Source of the DNA: DAIDKA01 sp036489445
GTDB taxonomy: Bacteria; Pseudomonadota; Gammaproteobacteria; Steroidobacterales; Steroidobacteraceae
Reading direction: 5' to 3'
DNA length: 64,000 bases
NCBI GenBank assembly: GCA_036489445.1
Contig: DASXFV010000087.1
Location: 120,501 to 184,500, forward strand
In this document: in pieces, positions 1 to 8,042 of the stretch
How positions within the stretch are numbered: position 1 is the first letter of the stretch
How the letters are laid out: the number at the start of each line of letters is the position of its first letter
Position numbers and translations under genes: made by a program
Notes under the pieces: generated by a model
Database searches by the model: none
What the model was told of the DNA's origin: nothing
Seen by the model: the letters and a program-made list of their open reading frames with translations, nothing else

Positions 1-404
1 CCGGCTGCGAGGTGCGCGGCGACACCACCGTGCAAAAGATCGATGCGCGAGTGCGCGCCGCCACCGAGGAGGACTGGTACACCGAGTATCTGGATTCGAT
101 TATCGCCGTGCGAGTGGTGGACGGCGTGGACGCGGCCATCGCGCATATCGCGCGTTACGGCTCGGCGCACACTGAAGCCATTGTGACCGGCAATGCCGCC
201 ACGGCCGCGCACTTTCTGCAGCAGGTGGACAGCGCCATCGTGTTGCACAACGCCTCGACCCAATTCGCTGATGGGGGAGAGTTCGGGATGGGTGCGGAGA
301 TCGGTATTTCCACGGATCGTTTCCATGCCCGCGGTCCGGTGGGCGTGGAGCAACTGACCAGTTACAAGTATGTGGTGCGCGGCACCGGACAACTGCGGCC
401 CTAG
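1..404 (+). CDS. proA: Gamma-glutamyl phosphate reductase, C-terminal part (5' end outside window)
   Basis: The open frame runs in from the left edge (codons in phase with base 3) and stops at 404. It gives about 133 C-terminal residues of ProA, the NADPH-dependent enzyme that reduces gamma-glutamyl phosphate to glutamate semialdehyde in proline synthesis. The family-specific C-terminal block is intact: a GEFGMGAEIGIS stretch followed by HARGPVGVEQLTSYKY and a GTGQ ending. The catalytic cysteine region lies upstream of the window, so activity cannot be judged here. The neighbouring molybdopterin operon is convergent and ends 16 bases away. The call is secure; only the start is missing. Confidence 0.95.
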   Translation, partial: GCEVRGDTTVQKIDARVRAATEEDWYTEYLDSIIAVRVVDGVDAAIAHIARYGSAHTEAIVTGNAATAAHFLQQVDSAIVLHNASTQFADGGEFGMGAEIGISTDRFHARGPVGVEQLTSYKYVVRGTGQLRP

Positions 405-420
405 TATCCAGGAACCGGCC

Positions 421-2007
421 TCAGGCAGGCTGCGGCAGCGCCGGCAGTGCGCTCACGCCACCGGTGAGGGATGCCACCGCGGTGAAGCCGCGGGCATGCA
501 GGGTTTGCGCGGCTGCCAGGCTGCGCCGCCCGGTCGCACAGACCAGCAGATAGCGATCGGACTTGGGCAGCGCATTATCCGTGCGCAGCAGTTGTTGCAT
601 GGGCATGAGACGGATACCGGTGCCGGGGGCGGGGTCATCGGCCACTTCCTCCGGTTCACGGATGTCGATGACGGTGAACCCAGCCGCCTGCGCCTCGGCC
701 AGTGAGTCAAAGCGCGCCTGTAGTGCAGGTTCAGTGGTTGATGCGGCCGGAATGCGCGTGCAGGGACCGGCGGCGCAGGCGCTGGCGCGCCGCACCTTCA
801 GGCGCGAGACCTGCAGGTTAAGCAGATCCATCACCAGCAGTTCATCCCCCAACTGGCCCGGCAGGCCGAGCAGTATCTTCAGCACTTCCAGCGCCTGCAG
901 GCTGCCGAACACGCCGGGCACCGGACCCAGCACGCCGGCCTCAGCGCAGTTGCCGACCAGTCCGTCGCGCGCGGCCTCGGGCCAGATGCAGCGCACGCAG
1001 GCGCCATGACTATCCGGTCGGATCGCCTGCAGCTGGCCTTCATACTGATAGATGCTCGAGAGGATGGCGGGCTTGCGCGCCGCCACGCACACGTCATTGA
1101 GCAGGAACTTGGTGCTGAAGTTATCCGTGCAATCGACGATCAGGTCCCAGGAGGAGATCAGGTCTGCTGCGTTCTGGGCGGTCAGGCGCAGCCCGTAGGT
1201 CTGCACGTCCACGTCGGGATTCAGCGCCCGCAGCCGCTCGGCGGCCAGTTGCACCTTGGGCTTGCCGACGGAATCAAAACTGTACAGGGGTTGCCGATGC
1301 AGGTTCGAGGCTTCCAGCTTGTCGCCATCGACAATCCCGATACGGCCAATGCCGGCACCTGCCAGGTAGCACAGCACGGGCACCCCCAGTCCGCCGGCGC
1401 CCACTACCAGGACACGCGCGGCGCGCAGCTTCGCCTGACCGGATTCCCCGACTTCCTTCAACGCCTGCTGGCGTGAGTAATCGGCAGTGGGGCGCGCCGC
1501 GCTGGCGGGCGTGTGGCTATGGGCGTGGTCATGGTCATGGTCATGGTCATGGTCATGGTCATGGCCATGCTCCGGCGCGACGGCCGCGCAGCGCTCGCAG
1601 TTCACCCAACCGGAGTCCCCGTTGGTGTAGTGCTCTTTTTTCCAGATCGGGACACGGTGCTTGACCTCGTCGATGATGTAACGGCACGCCAGGAACGCCT
1701 CCTGGCGGTGGCGAGCACTGGCGCCCACCCAGACCGCCAACTCACCCAGCTGCAGATCACCGACGCGGTGGACGCACGCGGCATGTTCGACGCCAAAGCG
1801 CTCGACGGCTTCGGCAATAATGCGTTCCCCTTCCTTGTTCGCCAGCAGCTCGAAGGCCTCGTACTGCAGGTGGCGCACCTGCTGGCCTTCGTTGTGATCG
1901 CGCACCCAGCCTTCAAATGATGCGTAGCCGCCACAGGCCGGATCGATGACCCGCTGGCGCTCGGCCTCGGTGTCGATGGGGGTCTTGGTGAAGACGAAGG
2001 ACTTCAT
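421..2007 (-). CDS. MoaE-(His/Asp linker)-MoeB-rhodanese fusion, molybdopterin synthase large subunit plus MoaD-activating enzyme
   Basis: This 528-residue protein holds three units normally encoded separately. Residues 1-140 are MoaE, the catalytic large subunit of molybdopterin synthase, with the conserved KHRVPIWKKEHY segment. Residues about 146-165 are a His/Asp-alternating linker. Residues about 175-415 are a MoeB/ThiF-type E1 domain that adenylates the MoaD C-terminus: it has GAGGLG nucleotide binding, the DGD and NLHRQ motifs, a CVRC Cys pair and the NCAEAGVLGP segment. Residues about 430-528 are a rhodanese domain with an active-site-like CATGRRS loop, a plausible sulfur donor to MoaD. 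It is the last gene of the minus-strand operon, 17 bases after mobA-moaD. MoeB-rhodanese fusions are known; adding MoaE puts sulfur loading and cofactor synthesis in one chain. Confidence 0.92.
   Translation of the reverse strand: MKSFVFTKTPIDTEAERQRVIDPACGGYASFEGWVRDHNEGQQVRHLQYEAFELLANKEGERIIAEAVERFGVEHAACVHRVGDLQLGELAVWVGASARHRQEAFLACRYIIDEVKHRVPIWKKEHYTNGDSGWVNCERCAAVAPEHGHDHDHDHDHDHDHAHSHTPASAARPTADYSRQQALKEVGESGQAKLRAARVLVVGAGGLGVPVLCYLAGAGIGRIGIVDGDKLEASNLHRQPLYSFDSVGKPKVQLAAERLRALNPDVDVQTYGLRLTAQNAADLISSWDLIVDCTDNFSTKFLLNDVCVAARKPAILSSIYQYEGQLQAIRPDSHGACVRCIWPEAARDGLVGNCAEAGVLGPVPGVFGSLQALEVLKILLGLPGQLGDELLVMDLLNLQVSRLKVRRASACAAGPCTRIPAASTTEPALQARFDSLAEAQAAGFTVIDIREPEEVADDPAPGTGIRLMPMQQLLRTDNALPKSDRYLLVCATGRRSLAAAQTLHARGFTAVASLTGGVSALPALPQPA
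1517..1572 (-). repeat. In-frame tandem hexanucleotide (catgac) coding for alternating His-Asp
   Basis: About seven copies of a 6-base unit (ggtcat on the plus strand) encode the HDHDHD linker between the MoaE and MoeB domains. The unit is a multiple of three, so copy-number slippage would lengthen or shorten the linker without a frameshift. Alternating His/Asp tracts commonly bind Zn, Ni or Cu; binding here is inference. Confidence 0.85.
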
Positions 2008-2024
2008 GCCCGATTGCCTGACCG

Positions 2025-2876
2025 TCAGCCGCCAGCCACGGGTGGGATGAACACCACGGCATCACCCTCGGTGAGGGGCTGTGACCAGTCGCTGAATTCC
2101 GCATTGATCGCCACACGCAGGCTTTCCGCGCCCAGGGAAAAAGGATGCCGACGCTGCAACTCGGAGTACAGGTCGAGCGGCGTGCGCGCCGCGGTGGCCA
2201 CCGTTTCCTCGCTGCGCCCGGCCTGTTCGCGCAGAATTGCGTAGTACTGAACCTTGATCTGCATGGAATCCTGTCCTTGCGGCGCCATGAGGCGGTGGCG
2301 GGCCGCACTGTACTCCTCCGGAGTGTTGATGTTGTCCAGCGCACGCGGGTCCGGCTGCTCCAGCAGCAGTGGCTCGGATTGAATCAGGAACTTGCGCGGG
2401 CACGACTTGCCGGCGCCGATGTATTCAAGGATCCGGGTCGCACCGTGCGGTTCGAAAATGGCGCAGAGCGGTTCCGGCAGGCCATCGTGACTGGACCGGT
2501 AGGCTGTGGCCACGCGCGTGGGGTCCCGGTGGGCAATCAGGTGGTCGATGGTGCCGGGGTCCAGATAGGGCAGGTCGCAGGCCAGCACCAGCCAGGCGGC
2601 CCCCGGCTTCAGCGCCTGGGCCGCGGCAATGCCGGCAATGGGACCCAGGCCCTCCTGCGCATCCACCACCTGTGCATACCGGGCGCGGGCGGGATCGTTA
2701 CGCTGGTCGGACCGGACGGACACAAATGCTTGCGCCACGCGCGGTTCCAGCAGTGTCATGGCGCGGTCGAGCTGAGTTTGTCCCTGGTAGCTGATGGCGG
2801 CCTTGTCACGCTGCATGCGCGTGCTTCGGCCGCCTGCCAGGACCAGGCCATAGAGGGGAGGAGCCATGGGGGCCAT
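2025..2876 (-). CDS. MobA-MoaD fusion: Mo-cofactor guanylyltransferase plus molybdopterin synthase sulfur carrier
   Basis: This 283-residue protein joins two pathway steps. Residues about 8-195 are MobA (GTP + Mo-molybdopterin to MGD): LVLAGGRSTRM nucleotide loop near 11-21 (a Gln follows RM where Gly is usual), the ACDLP metal-site aspartate near 101, and NINTPEE at 182-188. Residues 205-283 are MoaD, a ubiquitin-fold carrier ending in the required Gly-Gly (VAGG) that is thiocarboxylated. An internal ATG at 2264 exactly at the MoaD start has a purine-rich SD-like stretch before it, so free MoaD may also be made. Stop lies 17 bases before the moaE-moeB start; start lies 1 base after the moaC stop position on this strand. 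Confidence 0.9.
   Translation of the reverse strand: MAPMAPPLYGLVLAGGRSTRMQRDKAAISYQGQTQLDRAMTLLEPRVAQAFVSVRSDQRNDPARARYAQVVDAQEGLGPIAGIAAAQALKPGAAWLVLACDLPYLDPGTIDHLIAHRDPTRVATAYRSSHDGLPEPLCAIFEPHGATRILEYIGAGKSCPRKFLIQSEPLLLEQPDPRALDNINTPEEYSAARHRLMAPQGQDSMQIKVQYYAILREQAGRSEETVATAARTPLDLYSELQRRHPFSLGAESLRVAINAEFSDWSQPLTEGDAVVFIPPVAGG
2262..2280 (-). promoter_or_regulatory. Internal Shine-Dalgarno and ATG that could yield free MoaD
   Basis: On the minus strand the sequence AAGGACAGGA lies a few bases before an in-frame ATG at 2264, which begins the MQIKVQYYA MoaD sequence. Spacing is suitable for internal initiation. That would give a 79-residue MoaD in addition to the fusion. This is a prediction from spacing only. 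Confidence 0.45.
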
Positions 2877-2877
2877 T

Positions 2878-3378
2878 TTACGGCCGGGAGGCCCGTCGGG
2901 TCGAACGGCGGCTGAAATCGCTCTTGCCGCCGGTTTTGGTCAGCAGCCGCACGGCCGTGATCTGGATGTCATGTGACAGGGCTTTGCACATGTCATAGAC
3001 CGTCAGGGCGGCTACCGTTGCCCCCGTCAAGGCTTCCATTTCCACCCCGGTCCGGTGCTGGACGGCCACGGTGCAGACGATCCGGATGCCACCCGGCGCC
3101 GCGGTGACTTCCAGCTTGCAGTTGTCCAGAGTCAGGGGATGGCAGAACGGAATGAGTTCCGAGGTGCGCTTGGCGGCCATCACTCCGGCGATGATCGCGG
3201 TGTCGAAAATCGGACCCTTTTTGGTGCGGTGACCGGACTTGCGCAGGGCCAGGAGCACGGCACGCGGCAGGCGAATGTGTGCCTCGGCACTCGCCGTGCG
3301 GCGGGTGACCTGCTTGTCCCCGACATCCACCATGGTGGGTTGATTGCGGGCGGTCAGATGAGTCAGTCCGGATGCCAT
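2878..3378 (-). CDS. moaC: Cyclic pyranopterin monophosphate synthase
   Basis: The protein has 166 residues, typical for MoaC, which converts 3',8-cyclo-GTP (made by MoaA) to cyclic pyranopterin monophosphate. Visible family motifs are MVDVGDK near the N-terminus, KKGPIFDTAIIAGVMAAK, the ELIPFCHPL active-site segment, TGVEMEALTGA and YDMCKA, then a C-terminal LTKTGGKSDF lysine motif. The 11-12 residue basic tail rich in Arg and Ser is slightly longer than usual. It sits between moaA (3 bases) and mobA-moaD (1 base) and must be co-transcribed with both. Confidence 0.96.
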   Translation of the reverse strand: MASGLTHLTARNQPTMVDVGDKQVTRRTASAEAHIRLPRAVLLALRKSGHRTKKGPIFDTAIIAGVMAAKRTSELIPFCHPLTLDNCKLEVTAAPGGIRIVCTVAVQHRTGVEMEALTGATVAALTVYDMCKALSHDIQITAVRLLTKTGGKSDFSRRSTRRASRP

Positions 3379-3381
3379 CTA

Positions 3382-4434
3382 TCAACCGCCGATGTAGTAC
3401 ATCTCAACCTTGGTGTGATCGCCGCTGCCCTGGCGCAGATTAGCCCGCAGTTCGCTGTAGCGGTCCTGGCGCACAAACCAGATCTTGCGAATCAGCTCGG
3501 TCAGCTCATCGTCCGTGGCGCCCGCCCGCAGCGGATCGCGCAGACTGGTGCCATGGGCTGCAAAAAGACAGGTATAGAGCGCGCCATCGGAGGACAGCCG
3601 CGCCCGCGAGCAGTCGCCGCAGAACGCCTGGGTGACCGAGGAGATGAAGCCCACCTCGCCCGCGCCGTCCTCAAAGCCGTAGCGGCGCGCGACTTCGCCG
3701 CGGTAATTGCGCTCCAGTGGCTGGATCGGCCAGCGCGCATTGATCAGTGCGGCCAGTTCCCTGGACGGCACGACACGATCCGCCTCCCATTGGTTGCGAT
3801 TGCCGACATCCATATATTCGATAAAGCGCACGATCACACCGGTGCCGCGGAAGCGTTCCACCAGATCGAGCACGGTGTGATCGTTGATGCCGCGTTGGAC
3901 CACGGCATTGAGTTTGATGGGCATGAGATCCGCGCGCCGCGCCGCCTCGATGCCTGCGAGGACTTCATTCACCCCGCCGAAGCCACCGCTCATGCGGGCG
4001 AAGACTTCCGGATCCAGGCTATCCAGGCTCACGGTGATGCGGTTGAGCCCCGCGGCCTTCAACTCCGCGGCGTGGCGCTCAAGCAGGATGCCATTGGTGG
4101 TCAGCGCGACATCTTCAACTCCGGCGATGCCGGTGAGATCACCGATCAGATCGGCGAGATTCGCGCGCAGCAAGGGTTCCCCGCCGGTCAGCCGGATCTT
4201 GCGTACGCCCTGGGCGACGAACAGCCGGGCGAGGCGCAGGATCTCCTCAAACGAGAGCCGCTGGGAGGACTTCAGGAAGCGGTAAGCCTCGTGGTACTGC
4301 TCCCGAGGCATGCAGTACGGGCAGCGGAAATTGCAGCGATCCATCACCGAGATGCGCAGGTCCCGCAGCGGCCGGTCCAGCCGGTCACGCGGGCGGGACG
4401 CATTCAAGGGGACGATGACTTCGTTCATAGCCAT
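3382..4434 (-). CDS. moaA: GTP 3',8-cyclase, radical SAM
   Basis: MoaA starts molybdopterin synthesis by converting GTP to 3',8-cyclo-GTP. The radical-SAM cluster motif CNFRCPYC lies at residues about 34-41. The second 4Fe-4S site is formed by FCGDC and a later Cys in the LYTCLFA segment near 273-290, separated by the conserved SRARLSSDG. The C-terminus is the required Gly-Gly (YYIGG). An open frame extends upstream to 4587, but that part lies inside moeA and is not MoaA-like. The MAMNEV start at 4434 (or ATG 4428) follows the moeA stop by 8 bases and gives about 350 residues, normal for the family. Confidence 0.95.
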   Translation of the reverse strand: MAMNEVIVPLNASRPRDRLDRPLRDLRISVMDRCNFRCPYCMPREQYHEAYRFLKSSQRLSFEEILRLARLFVAQGVRKIRLTGGEPLLRANLADLIGDLTGIAGVEDVALTTNGILLERHAAELKAAGLNRITVSLDSLDPEVFARMSGGFGGVNEVLAGIEAARRADLMPIKLNAVVQRGINDHTVLDLVERFRGTGVIVRFIEYMDVGNRNQWEADRVVPSRELAALINARWPIQPLERNYRGEVARRYGFEDGAGEVGFISSVTQAFCGDCSRARLSSDGALYTCLFAAHGTSLRDPLRAGATDDELTELIRKIWFVRQDRYSELRANLRQGSGDHTKVEMYYIGG

Positions 4435-4442
4435 GGCCGCAC

Positions 4443-5687
4443 TTACCAGCGAAACAGCCGTGCGACAAAGCCTTTGGGATAGGTGTTCGGGCCGGGGGGC
4501 AGTTCCACAAAGCCATCGGTGCCGGCCAACGCCGTGAAGTCTCCGGAGGTATTGGTGGGCCGCGGGGTCGCCCAGTCGCGACCCCACTCGTCCACTTCGG
4601 TACGCACCGGTATGAACTGCACAAACTTCGTGGCCACCGTGACCGGGGCAGACAGGGGAATTTTCCGGACCACCGGATGCGCTTCACCCATCGCGGCCAG
4701 CAGCGCCGGAATGACATAGCGGCTGATGCACACCTGGGTGGAGACCGGGTTGCCGGGCAGTGCGAAAATTGCCGCCCCCGAGGGCGCCACGCCAAACCAC
4801 AGCGGTTTACCGGGACGCTGCGCCACCTTGTGAAACACCATGCGGACCCCGAGCTCACTGAGCACACTGGGCACCAGGTCAAAGCGCCCCATTGACACGC
4901 CACCGCTCAGGATGACCACATCGTGTGTGCTCAGGTGCAGCTTCAGGCGGGCACGCATTTCTGCCGCCTCATCGCGCACGTGATCGTCCGCGACACGCTG
5001 AAAGCCGTGGCGGCGCAGCGCGGCGATGATGCCGTAGACATTCGAACGGCGGACCTGGTGCGGCAGCACGGACTCGCCGGGTTCGATGAGTTCGTTGCCG
5101 GTCGAGAGCACGGCCAGCATCGGCTGAGCACTGACGCGCACCCGCGCCATGCCCGCGCCGGCGGCAATCGCTACCTCCGGTGGGCTGAGACGGGTGCCCG
5201 CCTGCAGCAACAATTCGCCCTGCCGGGAGTCGGTGCCCCGCCGGTGAACATTTTCCCAGGCCTCGAGCTTGACGGCATCCTTGAGACGGGCGATGCCTGC
5301 GTGGACGGAAATATCTTCCACCGGCACCACGGCATCGCAGCCCATGGACAACATCGCCCCAGTCATGATCTCGATGCAGCCGGTACGTTGGCTGAGCGCC
5401 AAAGGCGCATCGCCAGCGGCCTGGACCGCCTCGATGCGAAAGCTGCGCTGGCCGTCACGCACAGCCGAACTGTCCAGGGCGATACCATCCATGGCGACGC
5501 GGTCAAAGGGTGGCTGATCGCGTTCGCCATAGATGTTCTCGCGCAACACCGCGCCGGCGCATTGCACCAGCGGCAGCGACTCGATGGGCAGACAGCGCAG
5601 ATTCTCGCCGATCAGCCGATCAGCCTGCGCCGGGAGCAGAAGCCCGGGAGCGGCAGAGTCGGTTGGCGCTGCTGTCGGAGTGCTCAC
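4443..5687 (-). CDS. moeA: Molybdopterin molybdenumtransferase
   Basis: The protein has 414 residues, normal for MoeA, which inserts molybdate into adenylylated molybdopterin. The DRVAMDGIA segment near residue 63 and the STGNELIEPGE stretch are family blocks. The VILSGGVSMGRFD motif and LPGNPVS follow in the catalytic domain, and a C-terminal beta domain ends the chain. It is the first gene of the Moco operon; moaA follows 8 bases downstream. No mogA/moaB-type adenylyltransferase is in the window, so that step must be encoded elsewhere. Confidence 0.95.
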   Translation of the reverse strand: MSTPTAAPTDSAAPGLLLPAQADRLIGENLRCLPIESLPLVQCAGAVLRENIYGERDQPPFDRVAMDGIALDSSAVRDGQRSFRIEAVQAAGDAPLALSQRTGCIEIMTGAMLSMGCDAVVPVEDISVHAGIARLKDAVKLEAWENVHRRGTDSRQGELLLQAGTRLSPPEVAIAAGAGMARVRVSAQPMLAVLSTGNELIEPGESVLPHQVRRSNVYGIIAALRRHGFQRVADDHVRDEAAEMRARLKLHLSTHDVVILSGGVSMGRFDLVPSVLSELGVRMVFHKVAQRPGKPLWFGVAPSGAAIFALPGNPVSTQVCISRYVIPALLAAMGEAHPVVRKIPLSAPVTVATKFVQFIPVRTEVDEWGRDWATPRPTNTSGDFTALAGTDGFVELPPGPNTYPKGFVARLFRW

Positions 5688-5720
5688 TTCAGGTGTTGTG
5701 GTCGTGCGGCCTCCGCAAGG

Positions 5721-6113
5721 TCAGCTCTTGTGCTTATTGTTGTAGGCATGGATCTGGTCGTTGAAGCGGCCCGTCACGGCCTGGGCTTCATCCACGGCGG
5801 CATCGTTCTTCTGTGTCAGAACCTTGTCCAGCTCGGCCTTCTGCGCGTCCTTCTTGTCCTGCGCCAGCTTGGGGTCGATTTTCGCGACCTGGCTGTCATG
5901 TTCGCTCTTCAGGCAGTCGGTATACTGCTTGATGAGGTCGTTATAGGCGCGCATCGCCTTCATTCCGACAATCATCTCGTCCTTGGAGGCCGTGGAGCCG
6001 TCCGGAATCTTGTCCGGCGCTTTCGGGTAGCTGCAGGCCGCCGAGGCCTGTGCTGCTACGGCGAAGGCGGCAATGGCCAGCGTGGTGGCCAGCACGGTGG
6101 AACGCAACTTCAT
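5721..6113 (-). CDS. Small secreted helical protein of unknown function
   Basis: This 130-residue protein has a clear signal peptide (MKLRSTVL, an Ala-rich hydrophobic core, cleavage near ASA-AC). The mature part is strongly helical and charged (Lys, Asp, Gln, Ala), with one Cys right after the predicted cleavage site and another in YTDCLK. The ATG at 6113 was chosen because GGGGGAATCCT precedes it and the signal peptide starts there; the frame is open further upstream without homologous character. It lies 33 bases upstream of moeA on the same strand and may share its transcript. I recognise no family with confidence. Confidence 0.75.
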   Translation of the reverse strand: MKLRSTVLATTLAIAAFAVAAQASAACSYPKAPDKIPDGSTASKDEMIVGMKAMRAYNDLIKQYTDCLKSEHDSQVAKIDPKLAQDKKDAQKAELDKVLTQKNDAAVDEAQAVTGRFNDQIHAYNNKHKS

Positions 6114-6180
6114 AGGATTCCCCCCAAGTAATAATGAAAAGATGGGTCGGGCCTGAGCGCCCGGTGCCCGGACGGCCATA

Positions 6181-7746
6181 TTAAGCGATTTCCGCCCGAA
6201 CCCGGGCGTCGATGTCCCGGACAGCAGCCCAGGCCGAGTCCATGGCCCCCTGCTGCCAGCCCCCGGCGTAGCTGACCTGGTCACCGACCATATAATGCCG
6301 GCCCTGCGGGCTGCGCAGGGTGTCGAAAAACCGGGCGCGGGCCGCCGCGGTCCACACCGGTGCACATCCTTGCAGATGCCGCATCCGGCGCCAGACCACA
6401 CTGACTCCGTTCTCGACATATTCATGATAGCGGGGGTGCAGTTTCCCGGCCTGGGCGATGGCTGCCTCCAGCCGCTGCGCCGGCGTCAGCAGCTCGAACC
6501 GTACCGCGGCGTCGCCACCGAACACATAAGCCCCCAGCACCACGCCTTTGGCTGCGTGGATGCCGTGGCCGGGATACCAGATCTGGGTGATGTCCTGGGT
6601 GGTCCAGGACATGCCACCGTAGATCTGCTCGCGCTCCCAGAACCGGTCCCGCATCTGCAGACCGATCTTGATCAGATTGCCGGGTTCCAGCGCATCGAAG
6701 GCCTGGGCGTACTCAGGGTCAAAATTGTGGGCGATGCCCCGTATCAGGTGCACGGGAATACTGTTCAGGCAGAAATCCCCCACCTCGCGTGCCAGGCCGT
6801 CCGGTCCCCGATATGCGATTTCCACGGTGCTGTCGCGCAGGGTGATCGCCGTCACCTCGCACCCGGTGCGCACCGGGACGGACAGGTGCTGCAAAAAGCC
6901 ACGGACCAGGTTGTCCATGCCGCCCACGGGCGTGAGCATGGTCGGTGCCTGGTACGGCGCTTCCTCGATGTTGATCAGCTGCGTCCACAGATGCATGCGC
7001 ATCAGCTCACTGAGATTGTGGGCCTCGCGCAGCGGCGCAGGCAGCGTCGTATCCGCGTTGTAGCCGATCGCACGCCGGTTGGGGTCGTAGTGGCCGTCCG
7101 CGTCAAGGCCGCCGAAAATGCGCAGGAACTCCAGTACGTTTTCGGCGTCGGATTGCTCCACTGGCAGATCCAGCCGACCGGAGTGAAAGGCCTTCGCAGT
7201 AAGTTCCGCCAGAAAGCCGCGCGTATCGGCCATGCACTCGCGAATGCGGACCGGGCTGCCGCCGGCGATGGCCTCGTCCTGCACCCAGGCATTGCGGTTC
7301 TGGTTGATGAAGGGTTCCAGGGCGACGCCAAAGTCGCGGCAATAGCCGAGCACCGAGGTATGCAGCGCCGAGATGCGCGCCGGTCCCGCATTCATGTACA
7401 GGGCCGGATCGGCATCGAAGCGGCACAGCTGCGGATTACCAATCTCATCCACCGTGTCCCCGTGGCGCAGGGTCAGATTGCGCCCGCCCACGCGGTTCGA
7501 GGCTTCCAGGATCACGCAGTCATAGCCCTTGCGTCCCAGCTCGTAGGCGGCCGTGAGCCCGGCAATACCGGCCCCCAGGATAATGACGCGGCGGCGGCGC
7601 GTGCCCAGCGCCAGGATGTCCGGCAGCGACTCGGCGGCCCCCGCGGTTGCCAGGCCCATACCCATTGCAGCCTGATAGGCTGCGGCCGAGCCCGCCGTAA
7701 GACCGATCAGACTGAGCAGGCGTCGTCGAGTAAGCACAGGGGCCAA
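6181..7746 (-). CDS. Tat-exported flavin monoamine / L-amino-acid oxidase family protein
   Basis: This 521-residue FAD-dependent amine oxidase starts with a twin-arginine type signal (TRRRLLSLIG) followed by a hydrophobic Ala/Gly stretch, so the folded flavoprotein should go to the periplasm. The Rossmann motif VIILGAGIAGLTAAYEL lies near residues 53-70, followed by E-A-S-N-R-V-G-G-R, typical of the monoamine oxidase superfamily. The C-terminal FAD segment SYAGGWQQGAMDSAWAAV is also typical. The substrate cannot be told; L-amino acids or polyamines are plausible. The small secreted protein at 5721-6113 lies 67 bases downstream. Confidence 0.88.
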   Translation of the reverse strand: MAPVLTRRRLLSLIGLTAGSAAAYQAAMGMGLATAGAAESLPDILALGTRRRRVIILGAGIAGLTAAYELGRKGYDCVILEASNRVGGRNLTLRHGDTVDEIGNPQLCRFDADPALYMNAGPARISALHTSVLGYCRDFGVALEPFINQNRNAWVQDEAIAGGSPVRIRECMADTRGFLAELTAKAFHSGRLDLPVEQSDAENVLEFLRIFGGLDADGHYDPNRRAIGYNADTTLPAPLREAHNLSELMRMHLWTQLINIEEAPYQAPTMLTPVGGMDNLVRGFLQHLSVPVRTGCEVTAITLRDSTVEIAYRGPDGLAREVGDFCLNSIPVHLIRGIAHNFDPEYAQAFDALEPGNLIKIGLQMRDRFWEREQIYGGMSWTTQDITQIWYPGHGIHAAKGVVLGAYVFGGDAAVRFELLTPAQRLEAAIAQAGKLHPRYHEYVENGVSVVWRRMRHLQGCAPVWTAAARARFFDTLRSPQGRHYMVGDQVSYAGGWQQGAMDSAWAAVRDIDARVRAEIA

Positions 7747-7813
7747 GAGCAGTTCCCAATCCGGTTTGGAATTCGGTAGCCTATAGGCAATTCGGCATTC
7801 GTCCGGATCGTAA

Positions 7814-7890
7814 GCGCCCGTAGCTCAGTTGGATAGAGCATCAGGCTTCGAACCTGAGGGTCGGGAGTTCGAATCTCTCCGGGCGCGCCA
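7814..7890 (+). tRNA. tRNA-Arg (anticodon UCG)
   Basis: This is a complete 77-nt cloverleaf with encoded CCA. The acceptor strands GCGCCCG and CGGGCGC pair fully, with discriminator G. The anticodon arm has loop CTTCGAA (anticodon TCG) closed by TCAGG/CCTGA. The T arm is GGGAG-TTCGAAT-CTCTC with one G-U pair. It stands alone between divergent genes. Confidence 0.97.
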
Positions 7891-8042
7891 TGACCACGAA
7901 GCCAGCCCAATAGCCTGCCAATTCCATGACCGCACCGGAGAGATAACGCCGGAGCACAGCGGAGACCGCAAGCACTATGTGTTTGACGGGAGCAACTGCG
8001 TAGTAAAGTAACGGGTAGGCTCGGATTCTTTGGGGCTCGGAT

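Noticed and set aside
1517..1572. Hexamer tandem repeat as a regulatory or phase-variable promoter element
   Set aside because: It lies inside a coding frame and cannot shift frame; only linker length would vary.
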